A stretch of 15,326 nucleotides of DNA, taken from NCBI GenBank assembly GCA_018623405.1, contig JAAZVO010000037.1:1-15326 (forward strand), read 5' to 3'. The notes under the pieces are model-generated. The model had not been told where the DNA came from and did not search any database. It was given only the letters and a program-made list of their open reading frames with translations. Source of the DNA: Crocinitomicaceae bacterium. GTDB taxonomy: Bacteria > Bacteroidota > Bacteroidia > Flavobacteriales_G > Salibacteraceae. The translations under genes were made by a program, and so were the position numbers. Positions 1-6,735 of the stretch are shown here, one piece after another. The stretch's first letter is position 1; every line of letters begins with the position of its first letter.

Positions 1-634
1 TCCAATTATCTCCTGATTTTTTATAGTAAATTCTATCGTGAAGTCTGCTAGGTCTTCCTTGCCAAAACTCAAAGTAATTTGGTTTTACCAAATAACCTCC
101 CCAATGGGGTGGTCTGGGTACTTCCTCACCTTCAAATTGTGTTTGATAATCTATTAACCTTTGCTTTAATTCTTCTCTTGAAGAAATCTCTTCACTTTGT
201 GATGATGCCCAAGCCCCTAACTGACTTTCTCTTGGTCTTTCTGCAAAATATTTATCAGAGGCTTCTGCAGAAAACTTTTCTACGATTCCCTCTATTCTTA
301 TTTGGCGTTCTACTTCTGCCCAATAAAAATTTAAGGCAATAGTGGGGTTTTGCTGTAACTCTTTGCCCTTGTGGCTTTTGTAATTTGTATAAAACACCAA
401 ACCTTGCTCATAAATTCCACGCAAATAAACCACTCTAGAACTAGGAATTCCATTTGGGGTTGCCGTAGAAATTATCATTGCGTAAGGATCTAATATTTGC
501 GCATCAATAGCTTCCTCTATCCAATTGCCGAGCTGCTCAAACGGATTTTCATCTACAGCCTCTTCGTTAAGTGCTTTTTTAGCAAAATCGCGCCTAACTT
601 GGTTTAAGTAATTTGTTACTTCTTCAAATGCCAT
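1..634 (-). CDS. pdxH: Pyridoxamine 5'-phosphate oxidase (3' end outside window)
   Basis: FMN-dependent enzyme that oxidises pyridoxamine or pyridoxine 5'-phosphate to pyridoxal 5'-phosphate, the last step of vitamin B6 synthesis and salvage, in the cytosol. Read on the minus strand from ATG at 632-634, 211 codons are visible; the family is about 214 residues, so only the last few codons are cut off. Visible family blocks are SSRVVYLRG (about residues 65-73, FMN-binding region), FYTNYKSHKGKEL (81-93), the RPPHWGGY block (174-181) and FWQGRPSRLHDR (190-201), whose Arg and His contact substrate and flavin. The ATG lies one base after the stop of the upstream dioxygenase-methyltransferase gene, so the two are probably co-transcribed and translationally coupled. 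Identification is from clear motif matches; the partner relation is inferred. Confidence 0.95.
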   Translation of the reverse strand, partial: MAFEEVTNYLNQVRRDFAKKALNEEAVDENPFEQLGNWIEEAIDAQILDPYAMIISTATPNGIPSSRVVYLRGIYEQGLVFYTNYKSHKGKELQQNPTIALNFYWAEVERQIRIEGIVEKFSAEASDKYFAERPRESQLGAWASSQSEEISSREELKQRLIDYQTQFEGEEVPRPPHWGGYLVKPNYFEFWQGRPSRLHDRIYYKKSGDNW

Positions 635-635
635 A

Positions 636-2006
636 TTAATTTTTTATTGCTTTTATAAACAGTGCGCCTTCATCTAATTTTTGGAAAACTTCACCGGGCT
701 TATTTACATAGCCTATATTTTTTATCCATGCTACTTTAAACCCACAATCTTCCAATAAAGTTTTTATTTCATGGTGTTTAAAGTAATGAAGAAAAGCATA
801 GGCATTTCCTCCGGCCTTTTTGTAAAAAACATCCCCTTCATCATACCCGAAATTGGCTAGGTTATGGTCATCAAAATACTTTAATGATTTTGGCCCCCAT
901 TCACTTTTATCGTCTAGGTTAAAAACATCAAGATAAAGTGCACCGCCTTTTCTTAAATGATCTGCAATTTTTAATAATGATTGTTTTCTAAGTTGATGAG
1001 TAGAAATATGTCCGAAAGAATACAAAAAGGTAGCCGCATCAAAATTGGCTTGTTCTAAATCTGCATTTAGCCAATCGCTACACAAAACAGTTAAACCTCT
1101 TTCTTCTGCAATATCTAGCATATTACAACTTAAATCAACTCCAATAATTTGGTAGTTTATACCTGTTTTATGCCTTATTTCTGCTGCTCTTCTCCCGGTG
1201 CCGCAAGCCAACGCCAATACTTTATCTACCTGTTGGGCTTCAAAATCTAAAGCAATTAACTCATTTATTTTTTCATTGTAAGCTTTTCTAGAATGGTGGG
1301 CAGTATCAAAATAATCGTATTCAGCAGCTTGCTCATTATAGTAGTCTTCTAGCATTTGGCCAATTTCTTTTTGCGAAGGCTTTGGAATAACAGTAGCAAT
1401 ATGATGAGATGATCTTACCTTTTTTGAATAAGGAATAAACTCAAATGCGTTTTTTTGGATGTGATGAAAGGACGATGTTGGTTCTTCCCAAGAAGATGTT
1501 TTTGCATTTTCATTTAACTCTCCTATCCACTTTTTTTCAGTTTCAAAAATTTTCATTCCATCAAAATTTTGCAACGGAGGAAAATAAATATGAACTGTAA
1601 CAGCTCTTTTATTTTTTGAAGGATTTCGAAGTTTATGAATTACACCATCTTCTTCGTAAATAAGGGCACCGGGCATTCCAAGTGCTTTTTCATCTTCTAA
1701 GAGTTTTTTATCTTGATACCTGTAGGTTACATTCTCGCAACTACCTTCTAAAACATAAACATAACCCCAAAAACCTTCGTGATGGTGAATTGCACTTTCA
1801 ACACCCTCTGGCCAATTTAAAACCACCACCTCAATAGGTTCTAGCATTAGAATATTTCTTGCGTAATTTTCTTTTGAGGTTTGCTTAGGCACATGAGTCT
1901 CATCAACTTTTTCTTGAAAGTTAATTGAACTTAAAAACCTTTTTAGATTTTGTGGGATTAAATTGGTATCGGTTAATTTCGCTAATTGGGAGAGAAAATT
2001 TTTCAT
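636..2006 (-). CDS. Cysteine dioxygenase-like cupin fused to SAM-dependent methyltransferase
   Basis: Two-domain cytosolic protein, 456 aa from ATG at 2004-2006; a TTG six codons upstream is also possible, and residue numbers here count from that TTG. The N-terminal part (about 30-160) is a type I cysteine dioxygenase cupin. It has the iron histidines H80 and H82 (IHHHEG) and H130, the substrate-carboxylate Arg R56 in YARN, and the outer-sphere set T143-H145-Y147 in TVHIYFPP. The position of the mammalian cross-linking Cys is Gly87, as usual in bacterial enzymes. The C-terminal part (about 225-462) is a class I methyltransferase with ALACGTG (271-277) and GVDLSCNMLDIAEERG (295-310). Known family chemistry is oxidation of cysteine to cysteine sulfinate; what the methyltransferase modifies is unknown. 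pdxH follows after 1 nt. Domain calls are firm, joint function is open. Confidence 0.85.
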   Translation of the reverse strand: MKNFLSQLAKLTDTNLIPQNLKRFLSSINFQEKVDETHVPKQTSKENYARNILMLEPIEVVVLNWPEGVESAIHHHEGFWGYVYVLEGSCENVTYRYQDKKLLEDEKALGMPGALIYEEDGVIHKLRNPSKNKRAVTVHIYFPPLQNFDGMKIFETEKKWIGELNENAKTSSWEEPTSSFHHIQKNAFEFIPYSKKVRSSHHIATVIPKPSQKEIGQMLEDYYNEQAAEYDYFDTAHHSRKAYNEKINELIALDFEAQQVDKVLALACGTGRRAAEIRHKTGINYQIIGVDLSCNMLDIAEERGLTVLCSDWLNADLEQANFDAATFLYSFGHISTHQLRKQSLLKIADHLRKGGALYLDVFNLDDKSEWGPKSLKYFDDHNLANFGYDEGDVFYKKAGGNAYAFLHYFKHHEIKTLLEDCGFKVAWIKNIGYVNKPGEVFQKLDEGALFIKAIKN

Positions 2007-2040
2007 GGCCTCCGAATTTAACAACTTTCAAAAACAAAAA

Positions 2041-2628
2041 ATGGAAAACACACCATTAAGCTTACGTTACCAAACCTCACAAGAATGGGTAGAAAAAGTA
2101 ATTTCAAACTTCAATAGCTTTTTGCAAGACCATGCAGATTGCGAAAGAAAAGCATCTAGCATGGCCATGAGCTTTGTTGCAAAATGTCCTGATAAAAAAG
2201 ATATTCTTCCTGACCTTATTGAAACTGCTTTAGAAGAGTTGGTGCACTTTAAAATGGTATACGAGGTTATGGAAAAAAGGGGTGTTTCGCTACCAAAAGA
2301 AATGGAAAAAGACCCCTACATTAATCAATTACTTAAATATTTAAGAACAAAAGGAGAGCCGCGTTTATTAGATAGAATGATTTTAGCATCAATTGTTGAA
2401 ATGCGCGGAGCAGAACGTTTTAAACTTGTTGCCGAAAATTTAGAAGATGCCGACCTCAAAAAGTTTTACACTACCCTATATAAATCTGAAGCTAAACATG
2501 GCGACATCTTTATTGATTTGGCTAAAAACTATTGGAGCGAGAAAGAAATATTTTCGAGAATGGACGAGTTATTAGACATTGAGGCAGAAATTTGCAAAAA
2601 CCTTCCGATAAGAGCAGCATTACATTAA
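2041..2628 (+). CDS. miaE: tRNA-(ms2)io6A hydroxylase, MiaE family
   Basis: Di-iron monooxygenase that hydroxylates the isopentenyl side chain of ms2i6A at position 37 of tRNAs reading UNN codons. The protein has 195 aa from ATG at 2041, which gives a start close to the family's usual N-terminus (LRYQTSQEWV). In-frame starts further upstream would run into the divergent gene. A four-helix ferritin-like ligand set is visible: E35, E66-xx-H69 (EELVH), E120 (IVEMRGAE) and E150-xx-H153 (SEAKH). The block HADCERKASSMA (31-42) is typical of MiaE. It lies head to head with the dioxygenase fusion, with only 34 bp between the ATGs, and 11 nt upstream of the YqgE gene, likely one transcript. No separate Bacteroidota promoter box of good quality was found in the short gap. 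Confidence 0.88.
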   Translation: MENTPLSLRYQTSQEWVEKVISNFNSFLQDHADCERKASSMAMSFVAKCPDKKDILPDLIETALEELVHFKMVYEVMEKRGVSLPKEMEKDPYINQLLKYLRTKGEPRLLDRMILASIVEMRGAERFKLVAENLEDADLKKFYTTLYKSEAKHGDIFIDLAKNYWSEKEIFSRMDELLDIEAEICKNLPIRAALH

Positions 2629-2639
2629 CTTTACCGATA

Positions 2640-3227
2640 ATGGAGTCGGATTTTTTTAAAAGGGTTGATTTTCAAAGAGGAGAGTTAGGTGCAGGTAAAG
2701 TGCTAATTTCTGAACCTTTTATGTTCGACTTTAATTTTAAACGCACTGTTATTTTCTTGGTAGAACATAATGATGATGGCAGTTTAGGTTTTATTTTAAA
2801 CAGGCATACGGATTATAAACTACACGATATAATGCCTGAAATAACCAACCCTAATATTGATTTATTTTTTGGTGGACCCGTTGGAAAGGAAAGTTTGTTT
2901 TTTATACACACCTTGGGTGAGCTAATTCCTGGAAGTTTGAAAATTACAGATGGCATCTATTGGAGTGGCGACTTTGAAACCCTAAAAACCATGATAAACC
3001 TCAACCAAATAGATGTAAGTGAAGTAAAGTTTTTTGTGGGATATTCAGGTTGGTCTCCTAATCAATTAAACTTCGAAATGGAAGAAAAGTCATGGATTTT
3101 AGCCAAAATGCGTGATGAAATAATTATGAAAGGAAAAGATAAAAAATTTTGGAAAGCTGCCCTACGCGGAATGGGCGGTGAATACAAAGTATTGGCTAAT
3201 TTTCCTGAAAATCCATCAGAGAACTAA
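2640..3227 (+). CDS. YqgE/AlgH family protein (DUF179)
   Basis: A 195-aa soluble protein of the widespread YqgE/AlgH family. Its biochemical role is not established; the name comes from a link to alginate regulation in Pseudomonas. Family marks are GKVLISEPFMFD near the N-terminus, then FLVEHNDDGSLGFILNR, FFGGPVG and FFVGYSGWSPNQL. I place the start at ATG 2640, giving MESDFFKRVDF; an earlier TTG start at 2592 would overlap miaE and add a non-conserved leader. It follows miaE by 11 nt. Its last 32 bases overlap the 3' end of the convergent aminotransferase gene, with no terminator hairpin visible between them. Confidence 0.88.
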   Translation: MESDFFKRVDFQRGELGAGKVLISEPFMFDFNFKRTVIFLVEHNDDGSLGFILNRHTDYKLHDIMPEITNPNIDLFFGGPVGKESLFFIHTLGELIPGSLKITDGIYWSGDFETLKTMINLNQIDVSEVKFFVGYSGWSPNQLNFEMEEKSWILAKMRDEIIMKGKDKKFWKAALRGMGGEYKVLANFPENPSEN

Positions 3228-4065
3228 GTAGCAATTGATTTAGGGTTTCGTTTAAGCTTTTGGAGGTTTTATTAAAAAAGCGCTTGTTTCGGTATGCTTT
3301 GGCCCACCTTATTCCGGTAATGGTATTGGTGAAGAACAATTCATCTGCCCTAAATAAAATCTCTCTATCTATTGCGCCTTCTACTACCCGAATATTTTTA
3401 TACTGAGCCAAGTTGATTATTTGTTTTCGCATAACTCCTTCCAAACAACCTTGCTGTAATGATGGAGTCATTATAGACTCACCAACAACAAGAAATAAAT
3501 TACTTGATATTCCTTCGGCTAAAAAACCCTTCTCATTTAATAATAGAAGTTCATCGAGCTTGCGTTTGTTTTTCTCTAAACCCGCTTTAATATAAAGCAA
3601 TGCATTTGCCGATTTAATATTTGAAAGTGCATTAATCGGTTTTTGTAAGCCATCATAAATATCAATTTGAAAGCCTTCCTCGTTAAATTGATAAAAATTT
3701 TGTGCTAATGGCTCTACCTCTGCTAACCAATTTAAATCATTATGAGTTGGAGCATAAAACCCACCTTCGCTTCTCCAAAAATGTATTCTTAACCTAGCTC
3801 CTTTGGTAATATCGTTTTCTTCTAATAATTGATTGACTAATTGTAGGAGATAATCTTTATTTAAGCCTTTAGTTTCAATTTCTAAAAAGCTTAATCCTTT
3901 TAAGATTCTTTCGAAATGAGCATTAAAAAAACAAATCCTTCCCTCTACAACCCTTATGGTTTCAAATACGCCATCGCCATATTTAAAAGATCTGTTTTTA
4001 GAGTTCAATTTAAGCTCTTTTGCAGGAATAAATTTTCCGTTTAAACATGCAATAAACGGACCCAT
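3196..4065 (-). CDS. Class IV aminotransferase, PabC/BCAT-like
   Basis: PLP enzyme of fold type IV, 289 aa. The family holds branched-chain aminotransferases and 4-amino-4-deoxychorismate lyase (folate pathway). Visible marks are SFKYGDGVFETIRV (26-39), the PLP lysine K151 in NIKSANALLY, E184 in LAEGISSNLF, and TPSLQQGCLEGVMR (200-213). The YGDGVFETIR form and short N-terminus favour a PabC-like lyase, but closely related D-amino-acid or branched-chain transaminases cannot be excluded from sequence alone. The start overlaps the stop of the upstream rhomboid gene in TAATG, so the two genes are translationally coupled. Its 3' end overlaps that of yqgE on the other strand by 32 bp. The gene may draw on PLP made by the nearby pdxH product, but any cell protein could; this is only context. 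Confidence 0.85.
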   Translation of the reverse strand: MGPFIACLNGKFIPAKELKLNSKNRSFKYGDGVFETIRVVEGRICFFNAHFERILKGLSFLEIETKGLNKDYLLQLVNQLLEENDITKGARLRIHFWRSEGGFYAPTHNDLNWLAEVEPLAQNFYQFNEEGFQIDIYDGLQKPINALSNIKSANALLYIKAGLEKNKRKLDELLLLNEKGFLAEGISSNLFLVVGESIMTPSLQQGCLEGVMRKQIINLAQYKNIRVVEGAIDREILFRADELFFTNTITGIRWAKAYRNKRFFNKTSKSLNETLNQLLLSSLMDFQEN

Positions 4066-4673
4066 TAAATAAAATTATTGATGAAGTTTAAAAATAGTTT
4101 TGGCTCAACCGCAATAGTAAAAAGCACCCCAAATATGGCACCTATATAATGTGCATCATGCGCAATGTTATCTCTAGAATTTTTTGCTGCATAAATTTCA
4201 TAAGTAATATAAAAAATACCAAATGCCCAAGCCGGAAATGAGAATGGAATAAAAAGTAACCTTAGTTTGGCCATTGGAGTAAAAATGATAGATGAAAATA
4301 ATACTGCGGCTACTGCACCTGAGGCTCCAACTGCATTATAACTAGGATTATCTCTATGTTTTTGAAGTGAAGGCAAAGTTGCAAAGCCAACTCCCCCAAT
4401 GTATAAAAGCGCGTAATAAAAAAGGCCTTTTGCACCAAAAAGCACAAAGAAGTATTGCTCTACTTTGGGGCCAAAATTCCAAAGTACAAACATGTTTACA
4501 AACAGGTGCATGTAATCTCCATGAATGAGTGCATGCGAGAAAATACGGTACCATTGTTTATTATGGTAGGTTACATAAGGGTTAAATTCGAATCTGTAAA
4601 ACAACTCCCTTCGGCTAAATGCCATTAACGAAACAATAACAGAAATTCCAATGATAAAAAGCGTTATGCTCAT
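4065..4673 (-). CDS. Rhomboid family intramembrane serine protease
   Basis: Polytopic inner-membrane protease of 202 aa that cuts transmembrane helices of client proteins. The catalytic dyad is visible: Ser118 in GASGA and His175 in AHDAHYIGAIFG. The oxyanion and loop residues H56 and N60 are in HGDYMHLFVN. Five to six hydrophobic segments are seen: 1-18, 52-66, 78-98, 113-131, 145-160 and 175-190. The N-terminus (MSITLFIIG then TVIVS-like) matches the usual Bacteroidota rhomboid start, so ATG 4673 is preferred over the internal Met17. A TAnnTTTG box (TACTTTTG on the minus strand) ends 5 nt before the ATG, which implies a leaderless transcript. The downstream aminotransferase overlaps by one base. 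Confidence 0.93.
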   Translation of the reverse strand: MSITLFIIGISVIVSLMAFSRRELFYRFEFNPYVTYHNKQWYRIFSHALIHGDYMHLFVNMFVLWNFGPKVEQYFFVLFGAKGLFYYALLYIGGVGFATLPSLQKHRDNPSYNAVGASGAVAAVLFSSIIFTPMAKLRLLFIPFSFPAWAFGIFYITYEIYAAKNSRDNIAHDAHYIGAIFGVLFTIAVEPKLFLNFINNFI

Positions 4674-4677
4674 TTTG

Positions 4678-4685
4678 CAAAAGTA
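4678..4685 (-). promoter_or_regulatory. TAnnTTTG -7 box for the rhomboid-aminotransferase unit
   Basis: The minus strand reads TACTTTTG, a perfect match to the Bacteroidota -7 consensus. The last G is 5 nt from the A of the rhomboid ATG. That is the same distance as from the SRP RNA box to the SRP 5' end in this window, so the start site should fall on the start codon. No good -33 TTTG is seen at 19-21 nt, which lowers confidence. Confidence 0.55.
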
Positions 4686-4763
4686 GTGGTTGAAAATGCA
4701 GTTTTGGGTAAATATTTTTTTTTGTGTTTGTTTAAGTCCTATTTTTAACCAAAATTTTATTTC

Positions 4764-5027
4764 ATGAAAAAGATATTCGCATTTGCCTTAGCCACACTTT
4801 TAATGGGTGCTCCACTTGTTTCTTTAGCATCTACAATTAATAATGCTCCTGTAGAAGTATTCGAAGGAGACGATAAGAAAAAGAAAAAGAAAGAAGCTGA
4901 AGCAAAAGAAAGTGAAACTAAAAAAGAAGGAACAACTGAAAAGTCTTGTGCTCCAAAAACAACAGGAAAATCTTGTTGCTCTCATGGCGCTGCAGCTAAA
5001 AGTTGTGCTCCTAAGAAAGAATTATAA
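4764..5027 (+). CDS. Small exported Lys/Glu-rich protein with Cys-rich tail
   Basis: An 87-aa protein of unknown function. Residues 1-23 form a signal peptide: MKKIF, a hydrophobic core, then SLAS with likely cleavage near A22. The mature part has three sections: an acidic stub (EVFEGDD), a run of six lysines (38-43) leading into a Lys/Glu/Thr-rich segment, and a tail with two copies of KSCAPK (60-65 and 79-84) flanking KSCCSHG (69-75). Cys62, Cys71, Cys72, Cys81 and His74 are the only likely metal or redox ligands. It would sit in the periplasm or on the surface. It is monocistronic and ends just before a strong terminator. Similar short Lys-rich, Cys-tailed proteins occur in Bacteroidota without known role; metal or thiol chemistry is my inference only. 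Confidence 0.75.
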   Translation: MKKIFAFALATLLMGAPLVSLASTINNAPVEVFEGDDKKKKKKEAEAKESETKKEGTTEKSCAPKTTGKSCCSHGAAAKSCAPKKEL

Positions 5028-5049
5028 TTGGGTAACACCCTAAGGAATG

Positions 5050-5081
5050 CCCTCCACTGAGCAATCGGTGGAGGGTTTTTT
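5050..5081 (+). terminator. Rho-independent terminator of the Lys/Cys-rich gene
   Basis: CCCTCCACTGA at 5050-5060 pairs with TCGGTGGAGGG at 5065-5075. This makes an 11-bp stem with one G-T wobble, closed by a GCAA (GNRA) tetraloop and followed by six T at 5076-5081. It lies 22 nt after the stop of the small exported protein. Confidence 0.93.
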
Positions 5082-5182
5082 ATTGCTTTTTTTGAAAAAA
5101 CTAATCAAAAAGAATTGATTCGTTTGGTTTTGATAGATAACTAAAAACTTTTTTGCTCAAACACTTAAACACTTAAACAAAA

Positions 5183-5719
5183 CTACCACTCCCTAATATT
5201 CCTTTCAGCATAAAAATGCCCTGTTCAAATATTTGAACTTGTTGCCAAAACCACCGCTGTATCTGCTCCTTGTTGCACTGTTCTTGGAGCGCCTGCTCCT
5301 CCCATATCAGATTTTACCCAACCCGGACACATGCTATTTACTTTTATTCCATCTGCAGAGTTTTTTAAATGAGGTATAAAATGCTTATTCACCAACATAG
5401 GTCCAAAAAAATTAACCTCAAAAATTCTTTTTACTTCTTCGAGGTTAGCCTCGGCAAGATCGGTTTCTCCAACACCTACACCTGCGTTGTTTATGACAAC
5501 ATCTAAAGCTGATATTTTGCTAGCTGCTTTTTCTACTGTTGATTCATCTGTTACATCTATTTCTATAAAATACAGTAAATCCGATTTTTCGGGAAATGCT
5601 TCTTTTAATTTAGCAATATCTCTAGCCCCGGCGTAAACTTTACAACCTAATGCCAAAAGATCTAATGAGATTTGCTTGCCAATTCCCCTATTTGCACCGG
5701 TAACCAAAACTTTTTTCAT
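5183..5719 (-). pseudogene. Decayed short-chain dehydrogenase/reductase
   Basis: Remnant of a classical SDR (NADPH-dependent carbonyl reductase type). The ORF starts at ATG 5719. Present are the cofactor motif TGANRGIG (7-14), the NNAG motif (VVINNAGVG), and the late block VNSMCPGWVKSDMGG. Between HLKNS and ADGIKVNSM about 60-70 residues are missing relative to the family, in frame. They hold the catalytic Ser (VSSG strand) and the YxxxK pair. Translation ends at TGA 5225-5227, but the same frame continues with THE family tail TGHFYAERNIREW to TAG at 5183-5185, so the TGA is a premature nonsense codon rather than the original end. Two independent lesions argue for a non-functional enzyme. Comparison with the family is from memory of its conserved blocks. 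Confidence 0.82.
5223..5238. repeat. 16-bp perfect palindrome
   Basis: GTTCAAATATTTGAAC reads the same on both strands. It spans the premature TGA of the SDR remnant. It could be an operator-like site or chance in AT-rich DNA; no second copy was noticed in the window. Confidence 0.5.
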
Positions 5720-5760
5720 GTTGTTATAGTTTATATAAAAGTAACAAGATTAAATAACAA

Positions 5761-5768
5761 TACTTTTG
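5761..5768 (+). promoter_or_regulatory. TAnnTTTG -7 box for the small membrane protein gene
   Basis: TACTTTTG is a perfect consensus match. Its last G is 5 nt before the A of ATG 5773, again predicting transcription from the start codon itself. No clear -33 TTTG at the usual distance. Confidence 0.6.
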
Positions 5769-5772
5769 TTCT

Positions 5773-5991
5773 ATGGCTTTTAAACCATCTGCATTTCAAA
5801 GATTCAGGAATTTCCTTACCCCAAGGTTTATGAAGCCTTATGTAAAAATTATTCAAGAAGAGGGTTTTAAGTCTTTTTTCAAGAAAGCAGGTCCTAAAGT
5901 TATTGTAATAATCGTACTGTATTACCTCATTAGAGATTCTATTTTATATCTGTTAATTCCCTATTTAATAGCAAGAGGAATTTTTCAATAA
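5773..5991 (+). CDS. Small basic membrane protein, unknown function
   Basis: A 72-aa protein I do not recognise. The first 45 residues are strongly basic (Lys and Arg-rich, with a QRFRNFLTPRFMKPY block) and could form an amphipathic, membrane-apposed helix. Residues 43-70 are hydrophobic with a polar break at RDS (54-56), suggesting one long or two short membrane segments. It begins 5 nt after a perfect TAnnTTTG box. It is divergent from the SDR remnant and 52 nt upstream of the YciO-type gene, with which it may share a transcript. Coding is supported by codon use, a plausible promoter and a coherent membrane topology. Confidence 0.7.
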   Translation: MAFKPSAFQRFRNFLTPRFMKPYVKIIQEEGFKSFFKKAGPKVIVIIVLYYLIRDSILYLLIPYLIARGIFQ

Positions 5992-6043
5992 GCCCTTTGT
6001 ATTTTTCGTAAAACAATTTAAATTTATCCAAAACGAAGAAGCT

Positions 6044-6667
6044 ATGGCAGAACTAGTAAGAATTTATACTGAAAACCCCAATTCGAAAGAGATAAGAAAA
6101 GTTGTAGAATGCCTTAGAAACGGATGTGTGATTGCTTATCCCACCGATACAGTGTATGGTTTGGGCTGCGATTTAAATAACCCTAAAGCGCTCGAAAAAT
6201 TAGCTAGAATTAAAGGTGAAAAAGTAGCAAAAGCCAACTTTTCACTTATATGCTATGACCTTAGCCACATAGCTGATTACGCCAAAGTTGATACTCCAAC
6301 TTTTAAGTTGATGAAAAAAACGTTGCCAGGACCTTATACTTTTATTTTAGAGGCAAGCAGTAACATTCCAAAAATGTTCAACGGAAAAAAGAAAGAGGTT
6401 GGAATTAGAGTACCTGAAAATAATGTGGTAAGAGAAATTGTAAAAGAATTAGGAAATCCATTGGTGAATACTTCCACACACTCTGATGATGATATTCTAG
6501 AGTACAATACCGACCCTGAGTTGATTTATGAAAAATATAAAGACTTGGTAGATATTGTTGTGCATGGTGGTTATGGCAATAACGAAGCCTCTACCATTGT
6601 AGATTGCACTAAAGATGAACCTGTTGTTGTTAGAGAGGGTTTAGGAGATATCTACCAATACTTGTAA
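6044..6667 (+). CDS. Sua5/YciO/YrdC family protein, YciO type
   Basis: A 207-aa cytosolic protein of the superfamily that makes threonylcarbamoyl-AMP from threonine, bicarbonate and ATP for the t6A37 modification of ANN-decoding tRNAs. The blocks VIAYPTDTVYGLGCD (28-42), FSLICYDLS, TLPGPYTFIL, GIRVPENNV and the end motif HGGYGNNEASTIVD plus VVVREGLGDI match YciO more closely than TsaC. YciO proteins are less well tied to t6A synthesis, so the exact role is uncertain. No second family member lies in the window. With MiaE it would be a second position-37 tRNA modification gene here, though the two are 4 kb apart and independent. Confidence 0.85.
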   Translation: MAELVRIYTENPNSKEIRKVVECLRNGCVIAYPTDTVYGLGCDLNNPKALEKLARIKGEKVAKANFSLICYDLSHIADYAKVDTPTFKLMKKTLPGPYTFILEASSNIPKMFNGKKKEVGIRVPENNVVREIVKELGNPLVNTSTHSDDDILEYNTDPELIYEKYKDLVDIVVHGGYGNNEASTIVDCTKDEPVVVREGLGDIYQYL

Positions 6668-6684
6668 ACAACTTTTTTTTCAAC

Positions 6685-6717
6685 TTTGGTTTTGTTGTGC
6701 ATCTAACCTTACTTTAG
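6685..6717 (+). promoter_or_regulatory. Possible promoter for the SpmA-SpmB gene
   Basis: TTTG at 6685-6688 is followed, 21 nt later, by TACTTTAG at 6710-6717 (one mismatch to TAnnTTTG). The predicted start near 6722 leaves a 14-nt leader to the TTG codon. Confidence 0.4.
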
Positions 6718-6735
6718 ATTTCATAATTCTAAAGT

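Noticed and set aside
79..342. Plus-strand open frame of 87 codons inside pdxH
   Set aside because: Antisense to clearly conserved PdxH blocks; low-complexity hydrophobic product with no start context.
1963..2040. N-terminal extension of MiaE by 26 codons
   Set aside because: It would overlap the divergent fusion gene and has no conserved residues; the family start fits ATG 2041.
5160..5178. Tandem repeat of CACTTAAA (two copies)
   Set aside because: Only two short copies in AT-rich non-coding DNA; no array or element around it.
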